Assembly: GCA_016294985.1 (NCBI GenBank)
Contig: JAECRW010000019.1
Span: 1 to 16,212 of the forward strand
DNA: 16,212 nucleotides
Source: Candidatus Sifarchaeum marinoarchaea
GTDB lineage: Archaea > Asgardarchaeota > Sifarchaeia > Borrarchaeales > Borrarchaeaceae
Reading direction: 5' to 3'
A model generated the notes under the pieces. That model was not told the origin of the DNA. It worked only from the letters and a program-made list of their open reading frames with translations, and ran no database searches. Of the stretch, positions 6,280-12,251 are shown piece after piece; position 1 is the stretch's first letter, and each line of letters opens with the position of its first letter. The translations under genes were made by a program, and so were the position numbers.

Positions 6280-6830
6280 TCAAAGTGCTTTGAACCCTAA
6301 TTTTAAAGCGAACTTTGGAGAGATCTTGAAAAGATCACGGATAGAAAACTCACTCCTAATAAAGCGTAATCCCAATTCTGGGTATTCATTGAACCTTTTT
6401 TGTATAGGATATAAGCGAATTCCAGTCATCATTGCTAAATTTTGCTGCTGCTTTGTTTGCTATAAGAGGTCGTGAAAAAAATTTCCCAAATCGTTCTTTC
6501 CATTCCTTTTGATATCGTTTTAAAGTCTTTTCTATGACTTCCGATCGAATGGCCTGAGCTGCAACATTTCCTGCGATTTTCCAATTTCAATGCAAAAACG
6601 AATCCCTTCGCCTAATAGGGGCGAAATCAAGGCTGCAGCATCACCGACTACTAGCAATTGGTTAAAGTACGTTTTCTTAAGTGGGCTGGTGCAGGGAAGC
6701 GTGGCATAATGAAATTCGATAGGTTGGGCATCTTTCAATTTCTTAGATGCGATTTTGCTGATTCCAGCGCAGAAGATAGTCCTGCAGGTCCGGCGCTGGT
6801 GACAATAACGTCATAGTCTTCATCAATCAT
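6280..6830 (-). pseudogene. Decayed geranylgeranyl reductase family (FAD-dependent) gene
   Basis: Reading the minus strand from ATG 6830 (with AGGTG before it) gives D-Y-D-V-I-V-T-S-A-G-P-A-G-L-S-S-A-L-E, a damaged FAD-binding Rossmann start (the first G of GxGxxG is lost). It stops at about 6735. In the next frame comes a C-terminal part with L-P-C-T-S-P-L-K-K-T and L-L-V-V-G-D-A-A-A-L-I-S-P-L-L-G-E-G-I-R-F, the family's second FAD motif. A frameshift at the A-run near 6577-6580 is needed to continue into K-I-A-G-N-V-A-A-Q-A-I-R and R-Y-Q-K-E-W-K-E-R-F-G. A second shift near the A-run at 6396-6401 leads into F-N-E-Y-P-E-L-G-L-R and a stop at 6280. The product is far shorter than the roughly 400-residue family because most of the middle is deleted. 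Intact members saturate the isoprenoid chains of archaeal lipids. Confidence 0.85.
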
Positions 6831-6872
6831 CCTATGCACCTCAGGTGAGAAATGATTGGAGACAGGTAGTTT

Positions 6873-7640
6873 TTACAAGTTGAAGATTTTTTCAGCATTT
6901 TTATGTGATAAACGTTCTAAAAGACTTTTTTCAACCCCAAGAGCTTTCAAACTATCGATCGTCTTTGCAACACTCGCAATATCGCATTTTCTAAAACCGT
7001 TATCACTATTTAATACTAGATCGTTATCACCAGAATATTGAATAACCAACTCAGAAGCGCGCTCTGGTGTTAACATATTATATTGTACACTGAGACCAAT
7101 GTTATATCCTGATTTATCTACAATAGAAATCGACTCAGCATTGACGTGATCTATAATAACCAGTTCGGGATTGATTCGTGTCTTATTAATCAAAGGTAAA
7201 GTTTTTTCGGTAATTTCGATCTTGTTATCACCAGGAGTATGGACTATTATAGGAAAATCGTGTTCTTTCGCTACTTCTATTTGTGTTCTTAAAACTTCAA
7301 GTTCCTTTATTGAGCCAGTTTGTAAACCAGTTTCTCCAAATGCAACTACCAAATTGTGTTCAGTTAAGGATTTCATAGATTCAATAACCATTTCATAGCT
7401 GGTTTTTGGAATGGAACGGGGATGAATCCCGACAGCTACATGGAGAGCTAACCCTACCTTTTTGGCTTGCGGTACATCGAAATCGATCATTCTTCTGAAC
7501 AAATCGACAAAAGTTTGCTGATACTTTGGTTCTACAGGATAAAATGCACACGTAATTGCGCGAGTTATTCCATTAGAAACCATATATCTCAATTTATCTT
7601 CGCTCATGCCGTCAGCGTGAATATGGGTATCAATATACAT
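6873..7640 (-). CDS. TatD-like metal-dependent hydrolase (TIM barrel)
   Basis: This 255-residue amidohydrolase-fold protein has the metal ligands in order: D-T-H-I-H (His6, His8) near the N-terminus, the glutamate in F-G-E-T-G-L, the histidine in I-I-V-H-T-P-G, the histidine in I-I-D-H-V-N, and the aspartate in L-N-S-D-N-G. This matches archaeal TatD-related predicted hydrolases. Substrates for the branch are not settled; bacterial TatD has DNase activity. An upstream GTG at 7682 overlaps the previous stop (TAGTG), but ATG 7640 places the first β-strand M-Y-I-D-T-H-I-H at the N-terminus as in the family and avoids a 14-residue non-conserved extension. All metal ligands are present, so it should be active. 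The nearest upstream gene in the same direction is the small helical protein, so they may share a transcript. Confidence 0.85.
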   Translation of the reverse strand: MYIDTHIHADGMSEDKLRYMVSNGITRAITCAFYPVEPKYQQTFVDLFRRMIDFDVPQAKKVGLALHVAVGIHPRSIPKTSYEMVIESMKSLTEHNLVVAFGETGLQTGSIKELEVLRTQIEVAKEHDFPIIVHTPGDNKIEITEKTLPLINKTRINPELVIIDHVNAESISIVDKSGYNIGLSVQYNMLTPERASELVIQYSGDNDLVLNSDNGFRKCDIASVAKTIDSLKALGVEKSLLERLSHKNAEKIFNL

Positions 7641-7681
7641 AATGTTCACTGTTATTGCATTAAAAAAGGTGAAAGCAAACA

Positions 7682-7891
7682 CTATCTCTTCATGAATCTT
7701 TTCCTTAGAATATCTATACGTTTTTCTTCTTTGGTTAAATTAGGGTATCTTTTTCTTATCAGCATTAATTGGATCTTAACAAAAAAATCGGCAAGTTCAC
7801 AAGCCATCTTAACTGGATCTACATTTAATTCTTTGATACGTCTGAGATCTTCTTTAATTTGTTGAATTCTACGCTCACTTGGTAAATTCAT
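7682..7891 (-). CDS. Small helical protein, copy 1 (no nucleotidyltransferase beside it)
   Basis: The protein has 69 residues, is highly charged and helical, and I cannot assign a family. Its first 42 residues are nearly the same as those of the product at 10015-10254 (shared M-N-L-P-S-E-x-R-I-x-Q-I-K-E-D-L and A-C-E-L-A-D-F-F-V-K-I-Q-L). The C-terminal third differs. The other copy overlaps a nucleotidyltransferase gene. Here the next gene downstream is the TatD-like hydrolase, so this looks like an orphan partner left after duplication or loss. Start ATG 7891 matches the conserved start of the paralogue. No clear Shine-Dalgarno site is visible. Confidence 0.7.
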   Translation of the reverse strand: MNLPSERRIQQIKEDLRRIKELNVDPVKMACELADFFVKIQLMLIRKRYPNLTKEEKRIDILRKRFMKR

Positions 7892-7895
7892 AGAT
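7764..7895. repeat. Duplicated DNA segment, copy 1
   Basis: About 130 bases here match 10127-10258 in the same orientation at roughly 85% identity counted by eye. They cover the 5' two-thirds of the two small helical protein genes and a few bases before the start codon. Similarity ends abruptly toward the 3' ends of the genes. Confidence 0.75.
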
Positions 7896-7988
7896 TTAAC
7901 TATGCATTTTCTTCTAAAAAACCTTTTCGAAGGATAATCCGTGTATCAGAAATTCGATGTCGTTTCGTCTTAAATTTTCTTTTGCATA

Positions 7989-9158
7989 TTATGCGTGCCT
8001 TCCATATACCTCCATTGCAGCTGCTACAGCAGATCCTGGCTTTGTTTTGAAACCAAGGGAAGAGAGTGTTTGTTCTAAAGCGGCTAGCGTGGGTAGTACA
8101 TAAAACTGTGACGCTGTTATACCCATATGTCCAATTCTAATACCTTCAATGCCAATTAGATTTTTCATAAGTGAAACCATGATATTGAACTTTTCTTCAA
8201 TAAATCGTCTAACCTCGATTTCACTTATTCCATCGGGTAATAGTAATGCGGAGACGGTATCCGAAGCGACTTCTTCTTTAGGTAAACATTTTAAACCAAG
8301 CGCTCGGATTCCTTCACGTACTGCTTTACCTGAAATTTTATGTCTCTTATATCTATTCTCAAGTCCCTCTTCTAGTGCTAATTCAACAGCTCTTCTAAGT
8401 GCAAGTACTACTGAAGTTGGCACAGACCCAGGAAATGGATGTCCTATTTCTGTCAATTCTTCAATATACTCTTCCCATACATTTAGATTCATATACCGGC
8501 CTCTAATGGGATGTTTTCTGTTTCTAGCGACTTCCCATGCTTTCTCACTGATCATTACTGGAGTAACGCCCATAATGCTACCTAGTGCTTTACTTGCATA
8601 ACCTACACATATGTCAATATTCCAATCATCACATCGAAGTTCCATTCCTCCAAAGGATGAAATTGCATCAACGGCATATAATATCCCCTTATTTTTCGCT
8701 ATTTCACCTACTTCTTTCACTGGATTTACCACAGCAGTTGATGTTTCATTATGAACCAGGTAAATTGCTTTAACATCCTCTTCTTCACACATTTCTTCTA
8801 TCGAATTCACATCAGCAGCTTCTCCATAATTCTTTCTTATGATGACTGGTATCCTTTCATATAATTCAACTACCTGCCCGTATAATTCTCCAAAAAACCC
8901 ATTATATATTACAATTGCTTTTTCGCCTGGTTCAATTAAGTTTGCAACGGACAGTTCTAAGCCTAAGCCTCCAGGACCAGCAAGAATAATAACTGATTGT
9001 TTGGTGTTAAAGATTTTTTTAAGCTGTTGGCAAGTATCTTCATAGATTTCACCCCATTCACGTCCATAATGGGGCATGACTGGTTGCGATAATACATTTA
9101 AAACTTCAGGATAAGCCTCCGATGGACCCGGAATCCTTAAAACTTTTCGTTTACGCAT
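7989..9158 (-). CDS. Class V aminotransferase, alanine/serine-glyoxylate aminotransferase-like
   Basis: This 389-residue PLP enzyme is of fold type I, class V. The N-terminal I-P-G-P-S-E, the glycine-rich A-G-P-G-G-L-G, the stacking region V-H-N-E-T-S-T, the PLP-ring aspartate in V-D-A-I-S-S-F-G-G (Asp164), the Schiff-base lysine in G-Y-A-S-K-A-L-G (Lys190) and the C-terminal R-I-G-H-M-G (carboxylate-binding Arg) identify the alanine-glyoxylate/serine-pyruvate aminotransferase branch. The lysine motif departs from the usual S-Q-K-A-L, so donor and acceptor remain uncertain; a phosphonate or serine-linked role cannot be excluded. ATG 9158 is chosen over TTG 9182 because GAGGAG (9168-9173) lies 9 bases upstream of the ATG. 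A TATA box stands at 9221-9229, so the gene is probably monocistronic. Confidence 0.85.
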   Translation of the reverse strand: MRKRKVLRIPGPSEAYPEVLNVLSQPVMPHYGREWGEIYEDTCQQLKKIFNTKQSVIILAGPGGLGLELSVANLIEPGEKAIVIYNGFFGELYGQVVELYERIPVIIRKNYGEAADVNSIEEMCEEEDVKAIYLVHNETSTAVVNPVKEVGEIAKNKGILYAVDAISSFGGMELRCDDWNIDICVGYASKALGSIMGVTPVMISEKAWEVARNRKHPIRGRYMNLNVWEEYIEELTEIGHPFPGSVPTSVVLALRRAVELALEEGLENRYKRHKISGKAVREGIRALGLKCLPKEEVASDTVSALLLPDGISEIEVRRFIEEKFNIMVSLMKNLIGIEGIRIGHMGITASQFYVLPTLAALEQTLSSLGFKTKPGSAVAAAMEVYGRHA

Positions 9159-9220
9159 AGCACGTGTCTCCTCTTGTCTCAATTTTTAATTAAAGATAAT
9201 GTAAGCTCAATCTCTGTGAT

Positions 9221-9229
9221 CTTTATAAA
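9221..9229 (-). promoter_or_regulatory. TATA box for the aminotransferase gene
   Basis: On the minus strand this reads TTTATAAAG, about 63 bases before ATG 9158. A start site near 9196 would give a leader of about 38 bases that contains the GAGGAG site. Confidence 0.5.
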
Positions 9230-9301
9230 CATTAGTATACAGCTCAATAAAATAGCACCCCAATGTCCTGTGTCAATATAGTCGTCAATTTTAATCTTCG
9301 T

Positions 9302-9397
9302 AAACCAAATAAAGATTCACCATTAGAAGCTGTATGATATCACCCTGAGTCAATTTCAACGAAAGAAGGAGCAGATATCATAAAAAACTTTCAACGA
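9302..9397 (+). pseudogene. Short relic resembling the C-terminus of TrpG (anthranilate synthase glutamine amidotransferase)
   Basis: In one plus-strand frame the sequence reads S-P-L-E-A-V, a stop, then Y-H-P-E-S-I-S-T-K-E-G-A-D-I-I-K-N-F. The second half matches the end of TrpG/PabA, where H-P-E-S carries the catalytic His and Glu and is followed by a T/S-x-E-G-x-x-I-(I/L)-K-N-F helix. An in-frame TGA at 9335-9337 interrupts it, and no upstream part with the catalytic cysteine is seen. It is therefore a fragment of a dead gene. The rest of 9183-9481 holds only the aminotransferase promoter and nothing else I can recognise. The short length limits confidence. Confidence 0.5.
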
Positions 9398-9481
9398 TCA
9401 TTCTTTAAAGGACAGAAGAAACAAAGGCACATAATCTCACAATATCAACCATCTTTCACCTTTGTGTAAACGATATAGTTT

Positions 9482-10042
9482 TCACAGTTTTAACGCATCC
9501 ATCAACTTCAAGAGTTGATCATAAACCTTTTCTTCTTTTGCACGCTTATATAAATACTCGAAATTTAATTCCTCTTTAAGATCTAGTAAAACTGAAACAA
9601 CGTCTTCAATATCTTGTTGTGACCCATAAATTAATTTTGCTATGATAAGATCACATGGGTCTTCGATCCATGTCTCTAAATCGAATATTCTGAGTTTTCT
9701 CTTGTTCTTGAGAGCAATTCTATCAAGTTCTGTAAAGGTACTTTTCATGTCAATTCTAAAAGGTGAGTTCTTGTCAAATACGGAAAAATGACCTTTTTCA
9801 TCCAAGGCAGTTATTATTTCAGAGTTTAAAACATCTAATTCTTTCTTTTCAAAAGACGATACCAACTTTTTTATCAAATCTCTTTCAACTGGAAGAATGT
9901 TAATTATAACGTCTATGTCCATAGTCATCCTAGATCTAGAATAAATTACTGCGGCAAAGCCACCTACAATTACATAATCAATGCCTGATTCGTTAAGTGA
10001 TGAAATTGCTCTTTTTACAAATCCTTCGAAAGAGTTTTCCAC
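9482..10042 (-). CDS. Nucleotidyltransferase of the MNT/AbiEii-like type, probable toxin-antitoxin component
   Basis: This 186-residue protein has the DNA polymerase β-type nucleotidyltransferase core: G-G-F (Gly27-Gly28), then T-M-D-I-D-V with the metal aspartates Asp42 and Asp44, and a third aspartate in F-R-I-D-M-K (Asp98). The C-terminal part (E-D-P-C-D-L-I-I-A-K-L-I-Y-G-S-x-Q-D-I-E-D-V) is typical of the DUF6036/AbiEii-like families. Such proteins transfer nucleotides to RNA or protein targets and often form toxin-antitoxin pairs with a small neighbour. The GTG start at 10042 lies inside the 3' end of the small gene, a 28-base overlap that implies coupled translation. No HEPN partner is present. 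Which partner is toxin and which antitoxin cannot be told from the sequence. Confidence 0.85.
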   Translation of the reverse strand: MENSFEGFVKRAISSLNESGIDYVIVGGFAAVIYSRSRMTMDIDVIINILPVERDLIKKLVSSFEKKELDVLNSEIITALDEKGHFSVFDKNSPFRIDMKSTFTELDRIALKNKRKLRIFDLETWIEDPCDLIIAKLIYGSQQDIEDVVSVLLDLKEELNFEYLYKRAKEEKVYDQLLKLMDALKL

Positions 10043-10254
10043 GTTTGTTCACTTTTTACAATTTTTTTCCTTATGATCTTTATAGCATCTTCTTTGGTTA
10101 TACTGGGATGTTTTTTCTTAATTCGCCCTAATTGAATCTTAACAAAAAAATCAGCAAGTTCACAAGCTATCTTAACAGGGTCTACATTCAGTTCTTTGAT
10201 TCGTTTGAGGTCTTCTTTAATCTGTTTAATCCTATATTCACTTGGTAGATTCAT
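10015..10254 (-). CDS. Small helical protein, copy 2, partner of the nucleotidyltransferase
   Basis: This 79-residue charged helical protein is of unknown family and paralogous to the product at 7682-7891. It overlaps the nucleotidyltransferase gene by 28 bases, the arrangement of a two-gene toxin-antitoxin operon. ATG 10254 is preferred over the in-frame GTG at 10263: it follows GTGAGGT (10257-10263) and aligns with the paralogue's M-N-L-P-S-E start. The C-terminal half (I-K-K-K-H-P-S-I-T-K-E-D-A-I-K-I-I-R-K-K) is strongly basic, and nucleic-acid binding or autoregulation is possible. Confidence 0.75.
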   Translation of the reverse strand: MNLPSEYRIKQIKEDLKRIKELNVDPVKIACELADFFVKIQLGRIKKKHPSITKEDAIKIIRKKIVKSEQTWKTLSKDL

Positions 10255-10258
10255 AGAC
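10127..10258. repeat. Duplicated DNA segment, copy 2
   Basis: This is the counterpart of 7764-7895, direct orientation, roughly 85% identical by eye. The two copies enclose the aminotransferase gene and the TrpG-like relic. Confidence 0.75.
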
Positions 10259-10296
10259 CTCACTCTTAATTAATTTGACTCACAAATGCCTGTCTC

Positions 10297-10304
10297 TATA
10301 TAAC
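10297..10304 (-). promoter_or_regulatory. Possible TATA box for the small protein/nucleotidyltransferase pair
   Basis: The minus strand reads GTTATATA, about 43 bases before ATG 10254, just after the purM stop codon. A start site near 10272 would leave room for the GTGAGGT site. No U-run follows purM, so read-through from the purine operon is also possible. Confidence 0.35.
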
Positions 10305-10310
10305 TCGTTT

Positions 10311-11432
10311 CTAGTTTTTATAAATCACGCTTTTAGGTTTAATTACAATCCGTTTTTCTCCTTTTTCTACAACGCCAAGCTTATACAATTCTATTTCATA
10401 TCTTTCTGTAATTTGCCTTATTTTTTCCTCAGCGCCTTCTGGTGCTATCAATACCAAAAAAACTCCCATATTCCATACTTGATAGTTTTCCCAGTCAGAA
10501 ACATCAAAATCATATTCTTTGCCAAATTCAATCAGGGATTGAAATATTAAAGGTGGTTCTGGCACATATTCTATGACATAAGTGAATGGAAATCGCGCCC
10601 TTGCTATCTTTTTCCATCCATGGCCTGTTATTGGTGCGACATAATGCAAATCTACTCCTTTATCGAGCATTTCAATGACTGGTCGTACATAGATTGGGGT
10701 TGGTGTCAATAACTCTTGACCTAATTCTCTATCATTAGGTAATTTTGTGAAATAGCCTTCAGGTAATTTCTCAGCAATAGTTCGTGCTTTTGAAACCCCA
10801 TTTGAGCATATTCCTCCGCTAGGAAGACCAAAGATGCAATCTCCATCTTTAATTTTTTGTCCATACATAAAACGGCTTTTTGGTTTAATGATTCCAACTG
10901 AAGCGCCAGCTAAATCTAATGTTTTAGGATATACTACATTTTGTAAGGTCGGGGTTTCACCACAGGGTATAGCGCAACCTGCTAATTCTGCAGCCACTTT
11001 GTAACCAAATAATAATTCATCTACTCTTTCTAGATCTTCAAACCAATTCGAGTCTCCTGCAGTTATCAAATCTCCATAAGCAATTGGGTCTGCTCCTACT
11101 GCCAATAAATCAGTAAGAGACATAGCAACTGTATCTTGTCCAATAAACCTATAAGCTTCCCTTGCTTTTATTTTATCAGCAATTTCCTTTTTGTTAATCA
11201 GTTCTTGATATATTTTATCAGCGATTACATTTTTTGTTCCAAGCCCCTCAACATTAAAGGCTAACATAAAATCATAATCAAGGAAATCCAATACGGCTGC
11301 GGTTTCACCAACGGGGGCTACTCTTATTCTTAATCTATCTTCAATTGTTCCAAATGTTGATTGAAATAATTCTAGAGCGTTTCTTTTAACTGGATCTAAA
11401 ATATCATAGTCCACTACATCTGAATATCGCAT
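10311..11432 (-). CDS. purM: Phosphoribosylformylglycinamidine cyclo-ligase (AIR synthetase), divergent
   Basis: PurM closes the imidazole ring of FGAM with ATP to give aminoimidazole ribonucleotide. The 373 residues carry the PurM/ThiL-fold motifs: F-N-V-E-G-L-G-T-K (about 59-67), I-G-Q-D-T-V-A-M-S-L-T-D-L-L (97-110), G-A-D-P-I, C-G-E-T (157-160), L-P-S-G-G-I-C-S-N-G-V-S-K-A-R and T-P-T-P-I-Y-V. Where bacterial PurM has I-T-G-G-G-L this protein has I-T-G-H-G-W (268-273), a mark of a divergent branch often labelled AIR synthase-related. ATG 11432 is chosen because GAAGG (11439-11443) lies before it. The alternative GTG 11447 overlaps the purQ stop. Position after purL and purQ supports the PurM role. 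A paralogue with another activity is the main alternative. Confidence 0.82.
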   Translation of the reverse strand: MRYSDVVDYDILDPVKRNALELFQSTFGTIEDRLRIRVAPVGETAAVLDFLDYDFMLAFNVEGLGTKNVIADKIYQELINKKEIADKIKAREAYRFIGQDTVAMSLTDLLAVGADPIAYGDLITAGDSNWFEDLERVDELLFGYKVAAELAGCAIPCGETPTLQNVVYPKTLDLAGASVGIIKPKSRFMYGQKIKDGDCIFGLPSGGICSNGVSKARTIAEKLPEGYFTKLPNDRELGQELLTPTPIYVRPVIEMLDKGVDLHYVAPITGHGWKKIARARFPFTYVIEYVPEPPLIFQSLIEFGKEYDFDVSDWENYQVWNMGVFLVLIAPEGAEEKIRQITERYEIELYKLGVVEKGEKRIVIKPKSVIYKN

Positions 11433-11446
11433 TTTAATCCTTCTCA

Positions 11447-12250
11447 CTAAATCAAATGTTCTCTCACGTATTCAATTCCATTTCTTGAAAGTTTTATCCC
11501 TGGCCCTTCCCTTGGTAATTTCCCGGCAATTTTCAATCGATGCCATTTGGGATGATTATAGGGTGACCAGAATGCTTCCCTATGTGGCATTAATCCGAAA
11601 ATTCTTCCTGTTGGATCGCAAATACCCGCAATAGCCATATCGGAGCCGTTTGGATTATGAGGATAAATCATAGTAGGCTTTCCATCAACAGGACTTGCAT
11701 AAAACAAAACAATTTGGTCATTTTGTTTCAATTTATCTAAAACAAATGGATCGGATCTTATCTTTCCTTCGCCATGTCGGACTGGAAGGTAGAGTTTTTC
11801 TATACCCTTAGTCCAAATACAATTTGAGTCTCTATTTACAGCAAGGTGAACCCATCTGTCTTCAAATTTTCCAGAATCATTGCAAATTAAGGTTATTCTT
11901 TGAGATTTATAATCACCTTCGAATCCTGGTAAGAGCCCGGCTTTTACCAAAGTCTGAAAACCGTTACAAATTCCAATTATTAGTTTATCTGTTTGAATGA
12001 ACTCCTGCAGTTCTCCTTCTAAATCATATCTTAATCTATTTGCATGGATTATTCCAGCAGCAATATGATCTCCATCTACAAATCCGCCAATAAGGTCAAG
12101 AATATGATAATCTCTGATTATTTTCGGATTTTCTATTAAATCATTCATATGAACTTTATCAACTTCAGCACCCAGCAAACGGTATATATAAACCGTCTCT
12201 TCTTCGCAGTTTAATCCATACCCAACTGGAACTAAAACTCTTGGTTTCAT
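11447..12250 (-). CDS. purQ: FGAM synthase glutaminase subunit PurQ
   Basis: PurQ is a class I glutamine amidotransferase that hydrolyses glutamine and passes ammonia to PurL. The nucleophile is Cys95 in G-I-C-N-G-F-Q, and the dyad is His223/Glu225 in M-P-H-R-E. The N-terminal Rossmann-like strand R-V-L-V-P-V-G-Y-G-L-N-C-E-E and G-G-F-V-D-G-D-H complete the family pattern. At 267 residues it is longer than the common form of about 225 residues. Extra segments surround residues 140-200, and an additional C-terminal stretch follows the H-R-E motif. This longer PurQ fits with the large fused PurL next door. The gene begins 1 base after the purL stop and its stop touches the purM region, so the genes are tightly coupled in one operon. 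Confidence 0.93.
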   Translation of the reverse strand: MKPRVLVPVGYGLNCEEETVYIYRLLGAEVDKVHMNDLIENPKIIRDYHILDLIGGFVDGDHIAAGIIHANRLRYDLEGELQEFIQTDKLIIGICNGFQTLVKAGLLPGFEGDYKSQRITLICNDSGKFEDRWVHLAVNRDSNCIWTKGIEKLYLPVRHGEGKIRSDPFVLDKLKQNDQIVLFYASPVDGKPTMIYPHNPNGSDMAIAGICDPTGRIFGLMPHREAFWSPYNHPKWHRLKIAGKLPREGPGIKLSRNGIEYVREHLI

Positions 12251-12251
12251 T

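Noticed and set aside
6290..6475. A 61-codon plus-strand frame after acpS.
   Set aside because: It lies antisense to the geranylgeranyl reductase pseudogene and shows no protein-like pattern.
8149..8601. A 150-codon plus-strand frame opposite the aminotransferase.
   Set aside because: It mirrors the coding strand of a clear class V aminotransferase; the translation has no recognisable domain.
9482..10254. A HEPN-MNT toxin-antitoxin pair.
   Set aside because: The small partner has no HEPN R-x(4-6)-H motif, so only the nucleotidyltransferase half fits; a generic toxin-antitoxin-like label was kept.
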